Shown: positions 21,101-31,626 of the stretch, in pieces
Numbering within the stretch: position 1 is the first letter of the stretch
How the letters are laid out: every line of letters begins with the position of its first letter
Assembly: GCA_964036195.1 (NCBI GenBank)
Contig: CAXIWS010000473.1
Location: 1 to 64,000, forward strand
Reading direction: 5' to 3'
DNA: 64,000 nucleotides
DNA from: Sphaerolaimus hirsutus
Taxonomy: Eukaryota; Nematoda; Chromadorea; Monhysterida; Sphaerolaimidae
Made by a program: the position numbers and the translations under genes
The notes under the pieces: model-generated
The model's database searches: none
Seen by the model: the letters and a program-made list of their open reading frames with translations, nothing else
Told to the model about the DNA's origin: nothing

Positions 21101-24100
21101 CTACAGATCAGTCTGCAGGACAGTGACAGAGATGTGACAAGATTTCTGTGGTACAAGGATCCCACGAAACCATCTATGGAGGACAACATTCAGATTTACA
21201 GATTTGCCAGAGTGCCATTTGGTATAATCTGCAGCCCAGCGCTGCTGGCGCTGACAGTCAGATACCACCTGAATCAAGCTGGCACAGAAAATGCAAAATT
21301 GATCGATGAAAATCTGTATGTGGATAATTTGATCCTCAGTGTGGACACAGAGCAGAAAGCAATCGAATTGTACCAGGAATCCAAAGTGCTGTTCACAGAG
21401 GCACAGATGAATCTGAGAGAATGGAACAGCAACAACAAGAACTTTACTTGGCAATTGGCAGAGTCAGATGTGGCCAAGGAAATTGTCACAACAGTCTTAG
21501 GAATGAAATGGGACACAGAGAGCGACCAGATGTGGCTGAAAACGCCAAAGACAGTTCAGCAATCACAATTATCAGAAACTGACCAGAAAATCAAACTTCC
21601 CACGAAAAGGACAGTTGCAAAGGTGACTGCGGGATGTTTTGATCCAATGGGACTCGTCAGTCCTGTCCTACTGCCAGCAAAGAGATTTTTGCAGACGTTA
21701 TGGCATTCAGGACCAAGTGCCAAAGAGTGGGATACTCCCCTGTCTGAGGAACAGACAGCAATTTGGCAACAATTGGAGACAGAATTGCTCAAAGTTGGAC
21801 AGATCAAGTTCAATAGAAATTTGAATTATCAGAGTGGTGCAGATGCACAACTGCACATCTTTGTTGATGCCTCAGCAATGGCATACAGCGCAGCGGCATA
21901 CATATGTCAGAAAACAGAAAATGACAGCGGCACGTCAAGCCTGCTCTACTCCAGATTGAGACTAGCTCCAAAGAAACCAGAAGTGACAATTCCACGGCTG
22001 GAATTGTTAGCAATGTTGATCGGCAGCAGAATGTCAAAGTTTATTCACAAAGAGCTCAAGGACATCAAATTCAGTCAGACAGTTGTATGGTCAGATTCAA
22101 CTTGTTGTCTGAAGTGGCTAACAACAGCGAAGCCACTGGCATGTTTTGTCAAGAACAGATTGGATGAAATTAGGAAAATTCAGAGTGAGACAGAGAACAT
22201 GCACATCAGACACATTTCAGGACTGGAGAACCCAGCTGACATGGCCACAAGAGGCATGAATATGTCAGAGTTGGAAGGCAGTAACCTGTGGTGGAAGGGA
22301 CCAGAATGGCTCATGACTGGAGAATGGCCAGAGCCGAAAGTGGAGCCAGTCACGCCAGAAGTAATGGCAGAAATCAAGAAAGAAGAGCTCAAGTTCCCAA
22401 AAGCCAGTCCAATTTACCTGGGCGCCACACAGCAAGTGGCCAGTGACCCAGATGCCAGCAATATGCAAGTTGATGAAAGCAAGCAAAGCAATCCATTGGG
22501 AATTGAGATACAAAGATTCTCGTCACTGACAAAGTTACTGGATTCAACAGTATACGTGATGAGATTTGTGCGACAGATGCACAAAAAGCGCAACAGAAAT
22601 GACAGTCAGAATGGATTGTCAGAAATCATGGAAAGTATCTGTGGTACAATAAAACCACAGGGAATTATCAGAATTGAAGAGAGAGAGATTGCGTTGAAAT
22701 ATTGGATCAAAGTGATGCAACAAAATCATTACAAAGGTGTGGCAGAGATTCTGGCAACAGGCCACAGCAAAGGCAGCCAGGATGGCAAGAAAGCAGCTGC
22801 AGACCAGCAGTTGATCAAATGGCTCAATGTGCAAATGCATCAGGATGGAATCCTGAAGTGCCACGGCAGAATGGAGCATACAGACCCACAGGAGGTCACA
22901 GTGCCACTCATACTGTTGCCAGCAACGGCTACAGTGACTCAGCTGATCGTCAGAGACCAGCATGAGAAGTTGATGCACGCAGGAGTGCAACACACATTGG
23001 CAGCGATCAGACAAAAGTACTGGATTACACAGGGCAGACGGGTGATCTACAATGTGACCAGAACCTGCCCAACCTGTAAGAAATTGGGAGCGAAGCCGTA
23101 CCAGCTTCCACCAATGCCAGATTTACCAGAAACCAGAGTTCAGAGAGCCAGACCGTTCCAGTACACGGGCTTGGATTATTTGGGACCAGTTTGGTACAAA
23201 GTGGACAAAGATCACAGGAAAATGTGGATCTGTTTGTTCACATGTATGGTGAGACGTGCAGTTCACCTGGAAAGTGTGCTGGACATGACAGCACAGGAAT
23301 TCCTGAACGCAGTCAGGAGATTCATCGCCAGGCGTGGAAAGCCTGAGGCAGTGATTTCAGACAATGCTACGCAATTCAAATTGACAGAGAAAGTGCTCAG
23401 CACAAGCACTGACAAGGCCATCAATACTGGAAAGGAATGGTCAGAAATGGTCAAAAGTGGAGCAGTACAGACTTACTGCTCACAGCAACAAATCCAGTGG
23501 AACATGACTACTCCTATGGCACCATGGCAGGGAGGAGTCTATGAAAGAATGGTGGGCATCACCAAGAAACATTTCAAAGCAGCTGTGGGGCACAGAATGT
23601 TAACCCTGCAAGAATTGTTGACACTTTTGCCAGAAGTCAAGGCAGTGATCAACAGCAGGCCAATCTCTTACATCTATGGTGATGTGAAGAGCCTCAGAGT
23701 GCTGACACCGAAAGACTTCCTGACAGGGGAAGGTCAAATTGGAGCACCACAGTTTGACGCAGACAAAGATGGAGAATTCGTGCCCAGAATGGATAACGCA
23801 GCGAAACTGCAGAAATATTGGGAGACAACCCAGCAAACTTTGGATAAGTTCTGGGACTTGTGGCATCAAGAGTATATCCCGAGTTTGAGGGAAAGAACTC
23901 AGGTGACACACAAACATGGCAGATTGACAGCGACTCAAGAACCCAAAGTGAATGAAGTTGTGCTGATTTATGAAGAGAACATGCCCAGAGGTGCATGGAA
24001 GATGGGTCGCATCGAGCAGTTAGAGCCTAGCAAAGATGGACAAATTCACTCAGCAAAGGTCAGAACTGCCAACAGGAATGTGGTCAGCAGACTACTCAAT

Positions 24101-26854
24101 CAATTGTATCCGCTGGAAATCAATTCAAAGACAATGGATATCCCAGAGACAGCAGTGACAGTCAAAGTGGATTTACTGGACCCAGCAATTGTCCAGAAAC
24201 ATGTCAGAAACCAGAATTCAAACAGAAATCCTGTACCAGACCCTGCTCAGAAGAACTCAGCATCAGATAGAGTCCTGAGGAGTGCGATAGGGAAAACCAC
24301 GGTAACCACCAGCAGTCTGGTGATTGGAATGCTGTGCATGGTGTTGATGCTGACAGGCATGTCAGAGTCAGCAACGCTGAGAGAAGCCGGCAAGGCTTAC
24401 AGTGAAGTATTTTCTAGAACATACGTTCTAGAAACCTCGACAGTAAGGCCACCATCATTGGCAGCGCATCATGGATTGCCGCCTTTGCCTTCAGAATGGC
24501 CACCAAAATCTGTCAGAGAAATGCAGACTTATGAGAGATTCAAGGATGCAATCAAGGATCATCCTGTGGAACAAGTGATCAGCTCACAAAGCCAGAAGTA
24601 TCAGATTTGCACCAGTGGAAGGCATGGACATGCGCTTACAGTTCCTGAAGAAGTGCAGTGCCATATCCCACCAAGGAATTTTGTTAAGGCAATGAAAGTT
24701 ACACTTTACGCACAGAGACAGATTCCACAGAAAGAGAAAGCATACAGATGCTATATCAGAATCAAAGAGATCATCACACACACCAGTTTCTGGGGAGCGA
24801 AAGGCATTACAGGCAATTTTGAGAAATACCAACAAGTTGGCGTGGTAGCCTGTAACTATGCAAGAATTCACAAGATGTTCAGAGGAACACCTTTAGTGGA
24901 AATGGAACCCAGAGTGTGGACAACCAATCAAACCTTGAATGTGGAATATTCATGGTGTTGTCATGACAAAGAAAATGTCGTCAGTAACTTCTACATGGAA
25001 GAAGGAACCGTGGCTTCACTCGATGGAAAGACTGTAATCAGTGACTTGCAAGATTTCAGCCAGTGCAGAGCCATGATGGGACATTGCAGAGACCACAATT
25101 ATGGAATCACAGTGTGGGATACGGAGAATTTCAAGCATCAATGTGCATATGAGAGAATTGGCAGATTCAAATCAGAAATATCTGGCCAGACAATTATTGT
25201 GTCAAAGTTGCAAGCAGCATACTCCCACAGCAACAAGACAAAGAGGCCAATTGGCTCAGAATGTGTTCCGAGAGACACATACTACACCGATCAAGGAGGT
25301 GTATTCATCCAGTTTGACAGAAGAGAAGATGTGCCTGTGGAATGGGCAATGCCAGGAAAGATAGTGGAGGCGAGAGAGTCGACAATCAGTGGAACATTGT
25401 ATGCCAGATTGGACGACAGAAACTCCAAGTTTCAGTTCCTGCAACATGTGGTCAGAGAGATGACTCAGGCACAATTTGCGATTGTATGGCATCAGCTATG
25501 TCAACTTCGCAAGAACCAGCTGGACATGTTGACTCAGCTTTTCCGCATCGATCCAACACTGGGGATTCGAGCCATGCTGGGAAGACAGGATGTTCATGCA
25601 GAATGGGCTGGAGAAGCAATTATGTTTTGGGAATGCAAGGAAGTGCAGCCATACATAATTTATCAGACAGGGAAAGTGGGAGAAACATGTTACAAGTACA
25701 CACCAATGAGATTGGACAAAGACGGGCCCTTGTGGTTCAAGAGCCCAGGCAGCAGAGATTTGGTGGAGAAATCACCAGAAGAGGACTGCAGCCACACCAC
25801 ACCGCACCTGTACAGAAATGAACATGGACAATGGAAGTCCGCACATGGAATGGTGCATGTCACAGAGACGCCAATTGAAATGACATGGAAAGGACAGTGG
25901 CAGGCCTTCACGTTTGACGCGCCTCACCTGTTCACCAACATTGTCAACAGAGCGACCAATTTCATGGATGTCAGAGGCCAGATTCAGAGACTACAGAATT
26001 TGGAGCATGTGCAGAACCAGTTGATCGATTACACAGCAGATATGTCATTGGATCCCAGAGTGATCAGAAATTCAATAGAAGGCATTGGAGCTGGAATTGG
26101 ACAGACGGCAGCAGGAATCGGCAAAGCATATGGTCACTATATATCTGGAGTGTCAAAAGGGTACACCAACTTTATGGGAGGAATGCTAAAAGGACCCTTT
26201 CAAGTGATCATCAACACAATCGCAATGCTGCTGGGGATCACAATCCTGATAGCCGGAATCGTAGCTGCAGGATACCTGTGGTACAATTGGAGAATTGCCA
26301 CAGGGAAGCCAGTGATTCCATCATGCGTATACACATGCATATGGAGATGCATAGTGTGCCCGTTCAAATGCATATGGCTATGCTTCAGAGCCATCAGATA
26401 TACTATCAAGAAATCAACTCAGAAAGAGACCAATTATCCACAAAGAAAAGTACGCAAAACAGAGTTGAGACCAGCAATCAAGAGGAGAGCCAGATCCAAC
26501 TCAACACAGTCCGTCAGATTTGCCAGGAGAGCAGAAACCGAGGATAGAATGGCAAAGTCACTATCAGCATACGTTCAGCCAGATGAAAGTTCAGCTGATG
26601 AAGGACAAGTCAGAGCCAGGAACAGAGACAGTGTTCACATGCCTGATATCCACAAATTCACCACACGCGAACGCGCAGGAAGCGATACGGGCAACTACCT
26701 GCTTCATCATCAGGCTAGGTCGGCGTTGGCATCACCAGCAACCGGACCTGTGACTTCACGCACGCCCACGACTTCGCGCACGACCACGTTCACCACCGAG
26801 GCGACTGTGGAAACGCCACTCATCACTTTGGCGCCCACCACCACCAGCATGTGA
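18128..26854 (+). CDS. BEL/Pao Gag-Pol-Env-like polyprotein
   Basis: A single uninterrupted 2,908-codon frame. ATG at 18,152 (AAAATGG) is a plausible alternative start. In order: coiled Gag N-terminus; DUF1759-type capsid from about residue 180; Cys/His knuckles at about 425-490 (CLRCLQKGHYMNQC at 459); aspartic protease with FLDTGS (Asp621); RT with ADIEKAFLQI (Asp986) and YVDN at 1064-1067; RNase H about 1240-1330; H2C2 zinc domain about 1606-1656; integrase core Asp1683, Asp1745, Glu1806; DUF5641-like tail about 1928-2000. The last 850 residues form an envelope-like module with a hydrophobic segment at about 2061-2082, a Cys-rich ectodomain, a membrane span at about 2690-2722, a juxtamembrane Cys cluster and a basic tail. 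The env-like module is fused to pol without a stop, so release would need proteolysis, splicing or internal initiation. The motif C variant YVDN keeps the first Asp. The env source is uncertain. Confidence 0.9.
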   Translation: MKENSSAKMVSPTGHIRKTLGPAKHRVESRLAREFAKYDPELFAEASKDDKRTEMRRVIASIKQEGAKLESAMTAVRTQFDAWRDVVKDIDEPDQMEQEQKMYQDSYDEYANMSDLVTQKVAAMNVYIEELQDMIQQLSGSTMYEVNTAFIQQMAAQMALTAQGAAPGASSTNATTAKSVKLQKLEVEQFTGEIVKFRSWWQMFESHIHNRTDLEDISKFSYLRSLLKGSAFGMISGLSVTAENYAPAIAMLKKRYDQPVVVRNTLMSNIMKLRQARNTCQDMRILFDAIERLLQQLESLGESVEHPMLLSQLQQKVPPEVLREIQKEQGTEEALTVEIFRKLFGKQLALSEAVQHAQQTEAPVQQSRQGFGNNPRAQQFNNQFQGKGNRFRGPENPRTSTGSMSVIQNGQSAPQAGFMNPGRPCVFCNDTQQLHFNDKCPKFKTARERRVILSKAERCLRCLQKGHYMNQCQFTRNCFYCKSNRHHTAVCPEKFGDNSNGNAGRQIPAFKANGQQNGQQSANNGRKFVPTVGRPAQSQQRKATVNCVTVEEAGPEMVETETISSTVVTEPNTKQQNMSVNLSVNRNMSMLMTARTVIEASEMDTEMEPEQPPLQIQAFLDTGSQGTYMSEKVAKKLNLKSTGEHHIQVYTFGNEKPHYKVVQQVEFRMRLRNGQKVDMVADVVPTLTTEQVKVPVSEQDEKYLQKYFPDESYFADRIPKEKGTECKFKPDIIVGLNYFWDLMSRNTSTTRLPSGLYVIPSELGLLMGGGQLTSNRNQWTTDGAYPVVVNTNVHQIQREKWYEEAPLSIAPVPNVKDMDRLDTIGIMDQPDLVEDDEAIKQFNESVQRNPDGWYSVKFMYKPNLHELPDNKAMAFKRFRYLTNRLKRDPELLEKIQAIMKAQEEQGVIEKVQEDIMDGRKFHILPHQPVITPEKTTTKVREVYDASAKPPGMPSLNECMYRGPVILPQLVGMLMRFRLHGIALVADIEKAFLQISLQDSDRDVTRFLWYKDPTKPSMEDNIQIYRFARVPFGIICSPALLALTVRYHLNQAGTENAKLIDENLYVDNLILSVDTEQKAIELYQESKVLFTEAQMNLREWNSNNKNFTWQLAESDVAKEIVTTVLGMKWDTESDQMWLKTPKTVQQSQLSETDQKIKLPTKRTVAKVTAGCFDPMGLVSPVLLPAKRFLQTLWHSGPSAKEWDTPLSEEQTAIWQQLETELLKVGQIKFNRNLNYQSGADAQLHIFVDASAMAYSAAAYICQKTENDSGTSSLLYSRLRLAPKKPEVTIPRLELLAMLIGSRMSKFIHKELKDIKFSQTVVWSDSTCCLKWLTTAKPLACFVKNRLDEIRKIQSETENMHIRHISGLENPADMATRGMNMSELEGSNLWWKGPEWLMTGEWPEPKVEPVTPEVMAEIKKEELKFPKASPIYLGATQQVASDPDASNMQVDESKQSNPLGIEIQRFSSLTKLLDSTVYVMRFVRQMHKKRNRNDSQNGLSEIMESICGTIKPQGIIRIEEREIALKYWIKVMQQNHYKGVAEILATGHSKGSQDGKKAAADQQLIKWLNVQMHQDGILKCHGRMEHTDPQEVTVPLILLPATATVTQLIVRDQHEKLMHAGVQHTLAAIRQKYWITQGRRVIYNVTRTCPTCKKLGAKPYQLPPMPDLPETRVQRARPFQYTGLDYLGPVWYKVDKDHRKMWICLFTCMVRRAVHLESVLDMTAQEFLNAVRRFIARRGKPEAVISDNATQFKLTEKVLSTSTDKAINTGKEWSEMVKSGAVQTYCSQQQIQWNMTTPMAPWQGGVYERMVGITKKHFKAAVGHRMLTLQELLTLLPEVKAVINSRPISYIYGDVKSLRVLTPKDFLTGEGQIGAPQFDADKDGEFVPRMDNAAKLQKYWETTQQTLDKFWDLWHQEYIPSLRERTQVTHKHGRLTATQEPKVNEVVLIYEENMPRGAWKMGRIEQLEPSKDGQIHSAKVRTANRNVVSRLLNQLYPLEINSKTMDIPETAVTVKVDLLDPAIVQKHVRNQNSNRNPVPDPAQKNSASDRVLRSAIGKTTVTTSSLVIGMLCMVLMLTGMSESATLREAGKAYSEVFSRTYVLETSTVRPPSLAAHHGLPPLPSEWPPKSVREMQTYERFKDAIKDHPVEQVISSQSQKYQICTSGRHGHALTVPEEVQCHIPPRNFVKAMKVTLYAQRQIPQKEKAYRCYIRIKEIITHTSFWGAKGITGNFEKYQQVGVVACNYARIHKMFRGTPLVEMEPRVWTTNQTLNVEYSWCCHDKENVVSNFYMEEGTVASLDGKTVISDLQDFSQCRAMMGHCRDHNYGITVWDTENFKHQCAYERIGRFKSEISGQTIIVSKLQAAYSHSNKTKRPIGSECVPRDTYYTDQGGVFIQFDRREDVPVEWAMPGKIVEARESTISGTLYARLDDRNSKFQFLQHVVREMTQAQFAIVWHQLCQLRKNQLDMLTQLFRIDPTLGIRAMLGRQDVHAEWAGEAIMFWECKEVQPYIIYQTGKVGETCYKYTPMRLDKDGPLWFKSPGSRDLVEKSPEEDCSHTTPHLYRNEHGQWKSAHGMVHVTETPIEMTWKGQWQAFTFDAPHLFTNIVNRATNFMDVRGQIQRLQNLEHVQNQLIDYTADMSLDPRVIRNSIEGIGAGIGQTAAGIGKAYGHYISGVSKGYTNFMGGMLKGPFQVIINTIAMLLGITILIAGIVAAGYLWYNWRIATGKPVIPSCVYTCIWRCIVCPFKCIWLCFRAIRYTIKKSTQKETNYPQRKVRKTELRPAIKRRARSNSTQSVRFARRAETEDRMAKSLSAYVQPDESSADEGQVRARNRDSVHMPDIHKFTTRERAGSDTGNYLLHHQARSALASPATGPVTSRTPTTSRTTTFTTEATVETPLITLAPTTTSM

Positions 26855-26896
26855 CGTTGCTGCAACAACGGGGTGCAGCAACTCTTCCGCCCGGAG

Positions 26897-28219
26897 TGTG
26901 CTGACCGTGGCAAAATGGATGGATAAAGAAATACCGAGAATTGATAATTAGGCTCATATTCGCACATTTACTTATTTGCACTATTTTACTTTTCATGCAC
27001 TATATTTATTTACCACGCAAAATATCAAAATATATTTCCTGCACTATATTATTTATCCATGGAGAATATTTAATTAGGAAAGTGTTTTATAAGTTATCGA
27101 AACATTTATGTGGAATATTTAGGTTAAAAGGTCAAATAAGTTATTATTAGGTGTATTAACATGAAATTAGGCTCATTCAACTCGCCGTAATTTTCTGATC
27201 ATTATTATATATACATTTACATGGTTTACTTGCAATTTGGGAAAGTCAAAACTTGTAAATATTTATGTGCTACGTATTTACTTAGGCCAACGTCCTAATA
27301 GAGAAATAGTGCCCTGTGTGCAACTGGCATTTACTGTACGTATTTATGAAGCCCTTCGCGTAGGCATAATTATTATAACCCTGCTCACAAGTTATATTAT
27401 ATTTACTTTGACATTATGGTAAATACCCTGCTCAAATTATACCAAAGAATATATTACAAACCCTGCTCAAATATTATACCCATTTACTTGAATAAGTTCC
27501 AATTTATCCATTATGAAATATACGTTTCCAGGAAGTGATTATTATTATTATATCAAATATACCCTACTCTATTTACGTCATTAGGAACATTTGCACTACT
27601 ATTTACAGTTTTCAAACCCTATTATATTAGTTCCAATGTGCATCAATGTTTTCTGACAAATTGAAGCAAATTAGTAAATCGGCCGAGTTTGCCGACTTCG
27701 CACCTCTCAAGATTAATAGTTTTTCCATTAGCCCAATTTGTACCTGGTATTTCTTTACCATAATTGTTTGAATGTATGCACGCGCAGTATAAGGCAACTG
27801 TTTCGGTTAGATGTGTTTATTTGTTGCATTTATGACTTATTTGTGTATTTGTATTAGGAAATTACTGTAGCTGTTTTTCTATACATGATTTCCGTGTCTT
27901 AGCTACTTTGGAAGTTTTTACTTCAGTCTGCGGACCCCAAGCTACTGAACGAAAATAAGCTAGCGATAGAAACTTCGATTAGGAAGCTCGCTAGACTTTG
28001 CGCTTTTGTAACACGCTGTATCTGATCGAAATAAAGTACCTGGAACAATTTGAACCCCCTTTTTCAACACACAACTACAAAATAAACTTGACTTGGCTGT
28101 CGACAAGTGGACGTTCGGCTACAACGGGAAATCAACCACTCTAAAGGCCGTTTCTCACTACGGTCTTGGAGCTGCTGGATTCGGTGGTAGAAGACGCTGA
28201 CTTCGGTGGCTTCATCACA
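26897..28219 (+). repeat. BEL/Pao element, 3' LTR
   Basis: Also 1,323 bp, near-identical to the 5' LTR, starting TGTGCTGACC and ending CTTCATCACA, with AATAAA at 28,030-28,035. The polypurine tract before it is weak (CCCGGAG). The right target duplication GGTGC is at 28,220-28,224. Confidence 0.93.
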
Positions 28220-28354
28220 GGTGCCCTGGTTATAAAAACTAATGAGTTGGTGCGCGCGTTTGTGCTCCCACCGTTGCTCATTAGTTAAGTCGCAAGAAAT
28301 TGAAATGCGAGCACCCTGATAATGATACTCATTTTTGATCGGTTTACGCAGAAT

Positions 28355-28606
28355 TCACGTTGCGAGATCAGGCGTCAAAAAAGTAACGACTATTGTGGTG
28401 CCGCGCACAATAATGGTGCCAATGTTCTCAAACACAAAGGACTTGGAATCGATTTCCTGTCCCTCGACCATAATGCGCCTAACGACACCCAATAATTCGT
28501 CTTTTTTGATGCGCTGCGTTTCACCGGTCATATGGTAGCATAAATTGTATGCATTTTGATTTTGCTCTACGCGCTGAACCCTCAAATGTAAATCTTGAAA
28601 TGTCAT
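28355..28606 (-). CDS. Hypothetical 83-codon ORF beside the BEL insertion
   Basis: This minus-strand frame starts with ATG and ends TGA. It has a mixed, protein-like composition with several Val/Ile strands and acidic/basic residues, and no recognised family. Without the BEL element it would lie about 135 bp upstream of the ORF starting at 15,608, on the same strand. It may be an upstream exon or ORF of that unit. No splice phase linking the two could be made to fit. Confidence 0.3.
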   Translation of the reverse strand: MTFQDLHLRVQRVEQNQNAYNLCYHMTGETQRIKKDELLGVVRRIMVEGQEIDSKSFVFENIGTIIVRGTTIVVTFLTPDLAT

Positions 28607-28869
28607 TTAAAAATAAAATGAATTATTTTCAAAAACTGTACCAAATTTTTTACAAAAAATCATAATCATACATGAAAGACCAGAAAAATGTTATCATTAG
28701 ACCTAAACATGAAAAAATTAAAGTGACAAATGTTTTCATAACTTTGCAAAAGTTTCACGCAGTCGGTATTGTTAGCTAGCTGCAAGTTTAATGTTGTGAT
28801 TATTGATAACAATGGTTAGAATTTTCAGTACATGGACTATTGTAGTGTGCTGGGTGCATCTGTTTTTGT

Positions 28870-29193
28870 TAAGTGTTAAATGATATGACAGATATTATGC
28901 AAAGTGTTAATTGTGTATCCAAATCTTATGTTTTTTTGGATCCAAAGCTTTTATTTTGTAACCAAAGCTTGTTTTTGTATCCAAATGTTCACATATGATT
29001 AGGATACAAAACGTAAGATTTAGATACAAAACATAAGATTTAGATAAGAGAAACATAAGATTTGGAACAATTGACACATTGCATGACATTTGACACTTTA
29101 CAAGGTTTGAGACTTCCCCCATTTCCATTTTATTTTATTCTTCAATTTTCCATTTTATTGTATTTTTATTTTTTTTCTGAGATTTTGCCAACC
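28870..29193 (+). repeat. Composite palindromic repeat, shortened copy
   Basis: GTATCCAAATCTTATG words and their inverse (28,916-29,060) are followed by TTTGACACTTTACAAGG, a (TTTTA)n tail and GAGATTTTGCCAACC. This matches the order at 1073-1719. Confidence 0.5.
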
Positions 29194-29594
29194 GTGCTCA
29201 TGAGTAAACATGAGTAAAATACTGTTGTCTCTGGAAAATGTAAAAGTGGGTATTTTTGAGAATTTTGCCCCACATTTCACTCAAAATCACTAATTTTCTC
29301 ACTTTTTCACAATCAAATTCACTAATTAATGTGTTTTTGCCTATTTTGATGCTAATTTGTATAAGCTTTCCCTTTTTTAGCTTTTCGCTCCTCTTCTCCT
29401 TTATGCTTTGAAAAAGCCTATTAAGAAGCCCGTTTGAAAGACGTTTTATGTACTCGCGTACTTTTTGAAAGTACGCGAGTAAGTGAGTACCGGTATTTTT
29501 CTCGGGAGTAAACGTAAATGTATTTACGCAGTACTCGAGTATTCATATTTATTGAGTAAACGTAAATACGTTTTAACAACTATGGAGTTTACTT
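29194..29594. repeat. Degenerate CAGAGTTG-family remnant
   Basis: GAGTAAACATGAGTAAAATAC near the left and AGTAAACGTAAATACG plus TTAACAACTATGG near the right resemble the inward-facing repeats of the element at 2866-3370. Ends and target duplication are not clear. Confidence 0.35.
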
Positions 29595-29725
29595 CCAGAC
29601 TTGATCATTTTCCACAGGAGTGCAAGTTGCAGCGTTTCGAATACAACGAGGCTGGTGCAGACCATATCCCAGTGAATGTAGGCAAAATAAGTGCACCGGG
29701 CTTTACCTTCTATGATGAATTTTGA
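29595..29725 (+). CDS. Possible orphan exon
   Basis: After TTTACTTCCAG (a possible acceptor) the frame runs about 40 codons with protein-like composition to a TGA at 29,725. There is no recognised domain and no upstream partner exon. It could be a terminal exon stranded between repeats, or chance. Confidence 0.2.
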
Positions 29726-30615
29726 GGCTTTTGCGATTGTGAATGAACATTGTGTGATACTGATAATAGGCGTTTACAAATCAGTCTTGACTGTAAATAT
29801 AGGATTAGGGCTCCAGATTAGGGATATAAGTTCCTCAACTTTTCAAGCAAGTGACAGTAGAAACCAAAAGTATGATATTGTGTGGATTTTGTTTTTCATC
29901 ATTTTTCAATTTTTATGTTTGTGTTTATTTCTTCTTTTCGCTTAAATTCTTTTTGGCAGTTATCTTGTCTGCACTTTAATTACAATAGTGAGACATGTCA
30001 TTTTTTTGCATGCTGGGGACAGTCCCAGACCCTGTAAGTGTAAATTAGTGGCAAATGTCATGTAAAATGTCAAGCAAAAAAAAAGATACTGAACTTTGCA
30101 TGACAATTGACACTTTACTTTTCTCATGACAATTGCACTCAACAGGTGAGTATAAATACATCACTGCTTTTTGTTGCAGACATGGAACTTTTTCCAGAGT
30201 TAATAACTTTTTCACTCCCTTTTTGTCGCACAAAAATCAGTGTAAACGTCACTTTAGCTTTTCGTGTAAACGTCACTTTAAATTTTCGAAGTCTCGCGAA
30301 GGCCAATAGGAAAAATTCATTCATTATCATAAAAGTGTGTAACCAAAAATATCAATACCCAAATTAATCATTTCTGAGATTTGCGATTGTGGGTTTTTTA
30401 TATTTATCTACTGGAAAAACATTACACATATTTATAAATAGGTATGTATAGAAACTCATATGACAAGTAAAATATGGAAAAATCACAGTATATATAATAC
30501 CAAACCTTTTTAAACATCCTAAAGCGATTTACAGCATTTCCATGTAAATATGACTCATGCAAAACCCCCAAAACAAGATTTTCTCATCTCAGACCAGTTT
30601 CGGATACCAGAGCCA
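29726..30615. other. AT-rich sequence with repeat scraps
   Basis: A scrap of the MITE that interrupts the PAN exon is visible at about 30,018-30,130 (CAGTCCCAGACCCTGTAAGT, then TTGACACTTTAC). Nothing else is supported. Confidence 0.35.
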
Positions 30616-30623
30616 GTCCCGAA

Positions 30624-31618
30624 CAACGATGGAAAAAACACAGAAATTAAACACAGAAACTCATTGAGTTCAACGAAGTGGTTAAATGCACATTAATTCA
30701 GTTAAACTAAACATAGGTAAAATAATAAGATAAGCATCTATAGTATGTAAATATGTACATAATGTATTCATATTTTATAATGGTACAAAAAATAAATTAA
30801 AGATGGCATGCACATCCCATGGTGGATTTGACAATTTAAGTTTCGACATTAAGGTATACCTTGAATAAACCCCCCTTGAATTAACTCCCCTCAAAATGGA
30901 CTGGTGAAATAATAAGCCCTGCCCCCTCGAAATACCCCCCTCCGAGATGATGTACATCATGTATCCAATGTACATGATGTATTTATTACTGCTAATTTGC
31001 ATCGCAGCTACACAGACTGTACTAGGTTGTGTAGCTGACTACATGTTTATTTCAAATATATCCTGTTTGTACGCATTTATAACCTGTTTTGGGTACGTAA
31101 ATGCCTACTATTTTCTATGATCCTTACAAAACTTTCTGACGAAATAATAATGCCCATGGGGGTATTTCGAGGTAATATGGTAGTTGTAGTTCAAATCAAT
31201 TCCGTAGTTTTCCATACAGTGCACATCCATTGAAGAATTTTGGAGTACTGCATAAATTGTCGTTTTGTTGGGCATTTTGTTGCTGGTGTTGTGATGTTGA
31301 TGTCCTCATTGTGGACATTTTTAAGGACTTTTTGACACTTGAATGAATACACAAATGTTATGTGGGGTTAAAACATGTGCAAAACCAATATTTTATAAGA
31401 AAACCACTGTTTCCAGATCAAAATGCTGTAAATCAACATTTTTGGGGGGAAAATTTTTTGGAAAAAAAACTTAAAAAACTCGAGTTTTTACAAAAAACAC
31501 AGAAATAAAAACAGAGTTACTCAAGTTTTTTTCAAGGAAAAAACTCAAAACACAGGTATTCATTTTTGAAAAACTCAAAACACAGAAAGTGTTTTTTTGG
31601 AGAACTTACCCATCGTTG
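30624..31618. mobile_element. hAT-type element, CAACGATGG family, copy 1, with 8-bp TSD
   Basis: It starts CAACGATGG and ends CCATCGTTG. The flanks at 30,616-30,623 and 31,619-31,626 are both GTCCCGAA. Sub-terminal repeats are AACACAGAAACTC and AAAACTCAAAACACAG. A CCGTATT-family MITE is nested at 30,859-31,180. The core around TGCACATCCATTGAAG is shared with the copy at 36,083-37,147. No transposase. Confidence 0.85.
30859..31180. mobile_element. TA-flanked MITE, CCGTATT family, nested
   Basis: Left CCTTGAATAAACCCCCC (degraded TIR) and right TTCGAGGTAATATGG, with TA on each side. It lies inside the hAT-type element 30,624-31,618, so it is the younger of the two or was carried with it. Confidence 0.5.
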
Positions 31619-31626
31619 GTCCCGAA

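Larger units (their letters stand above)
15614..28219 (+). mobile_element. Complete BEL/Pao LTR retrotransposon (12.6 kb)
   Basis: Matching LTRs, perfect 5-bp TSD, intact polyprotein and low LTR divergence indicate a complete and possibly active element. It inserted into a minus-strand unit: with the element and one GGTGC removed, the flank at 28,225 onwards joins the ATG at 15,608. Confidence 0.92.
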
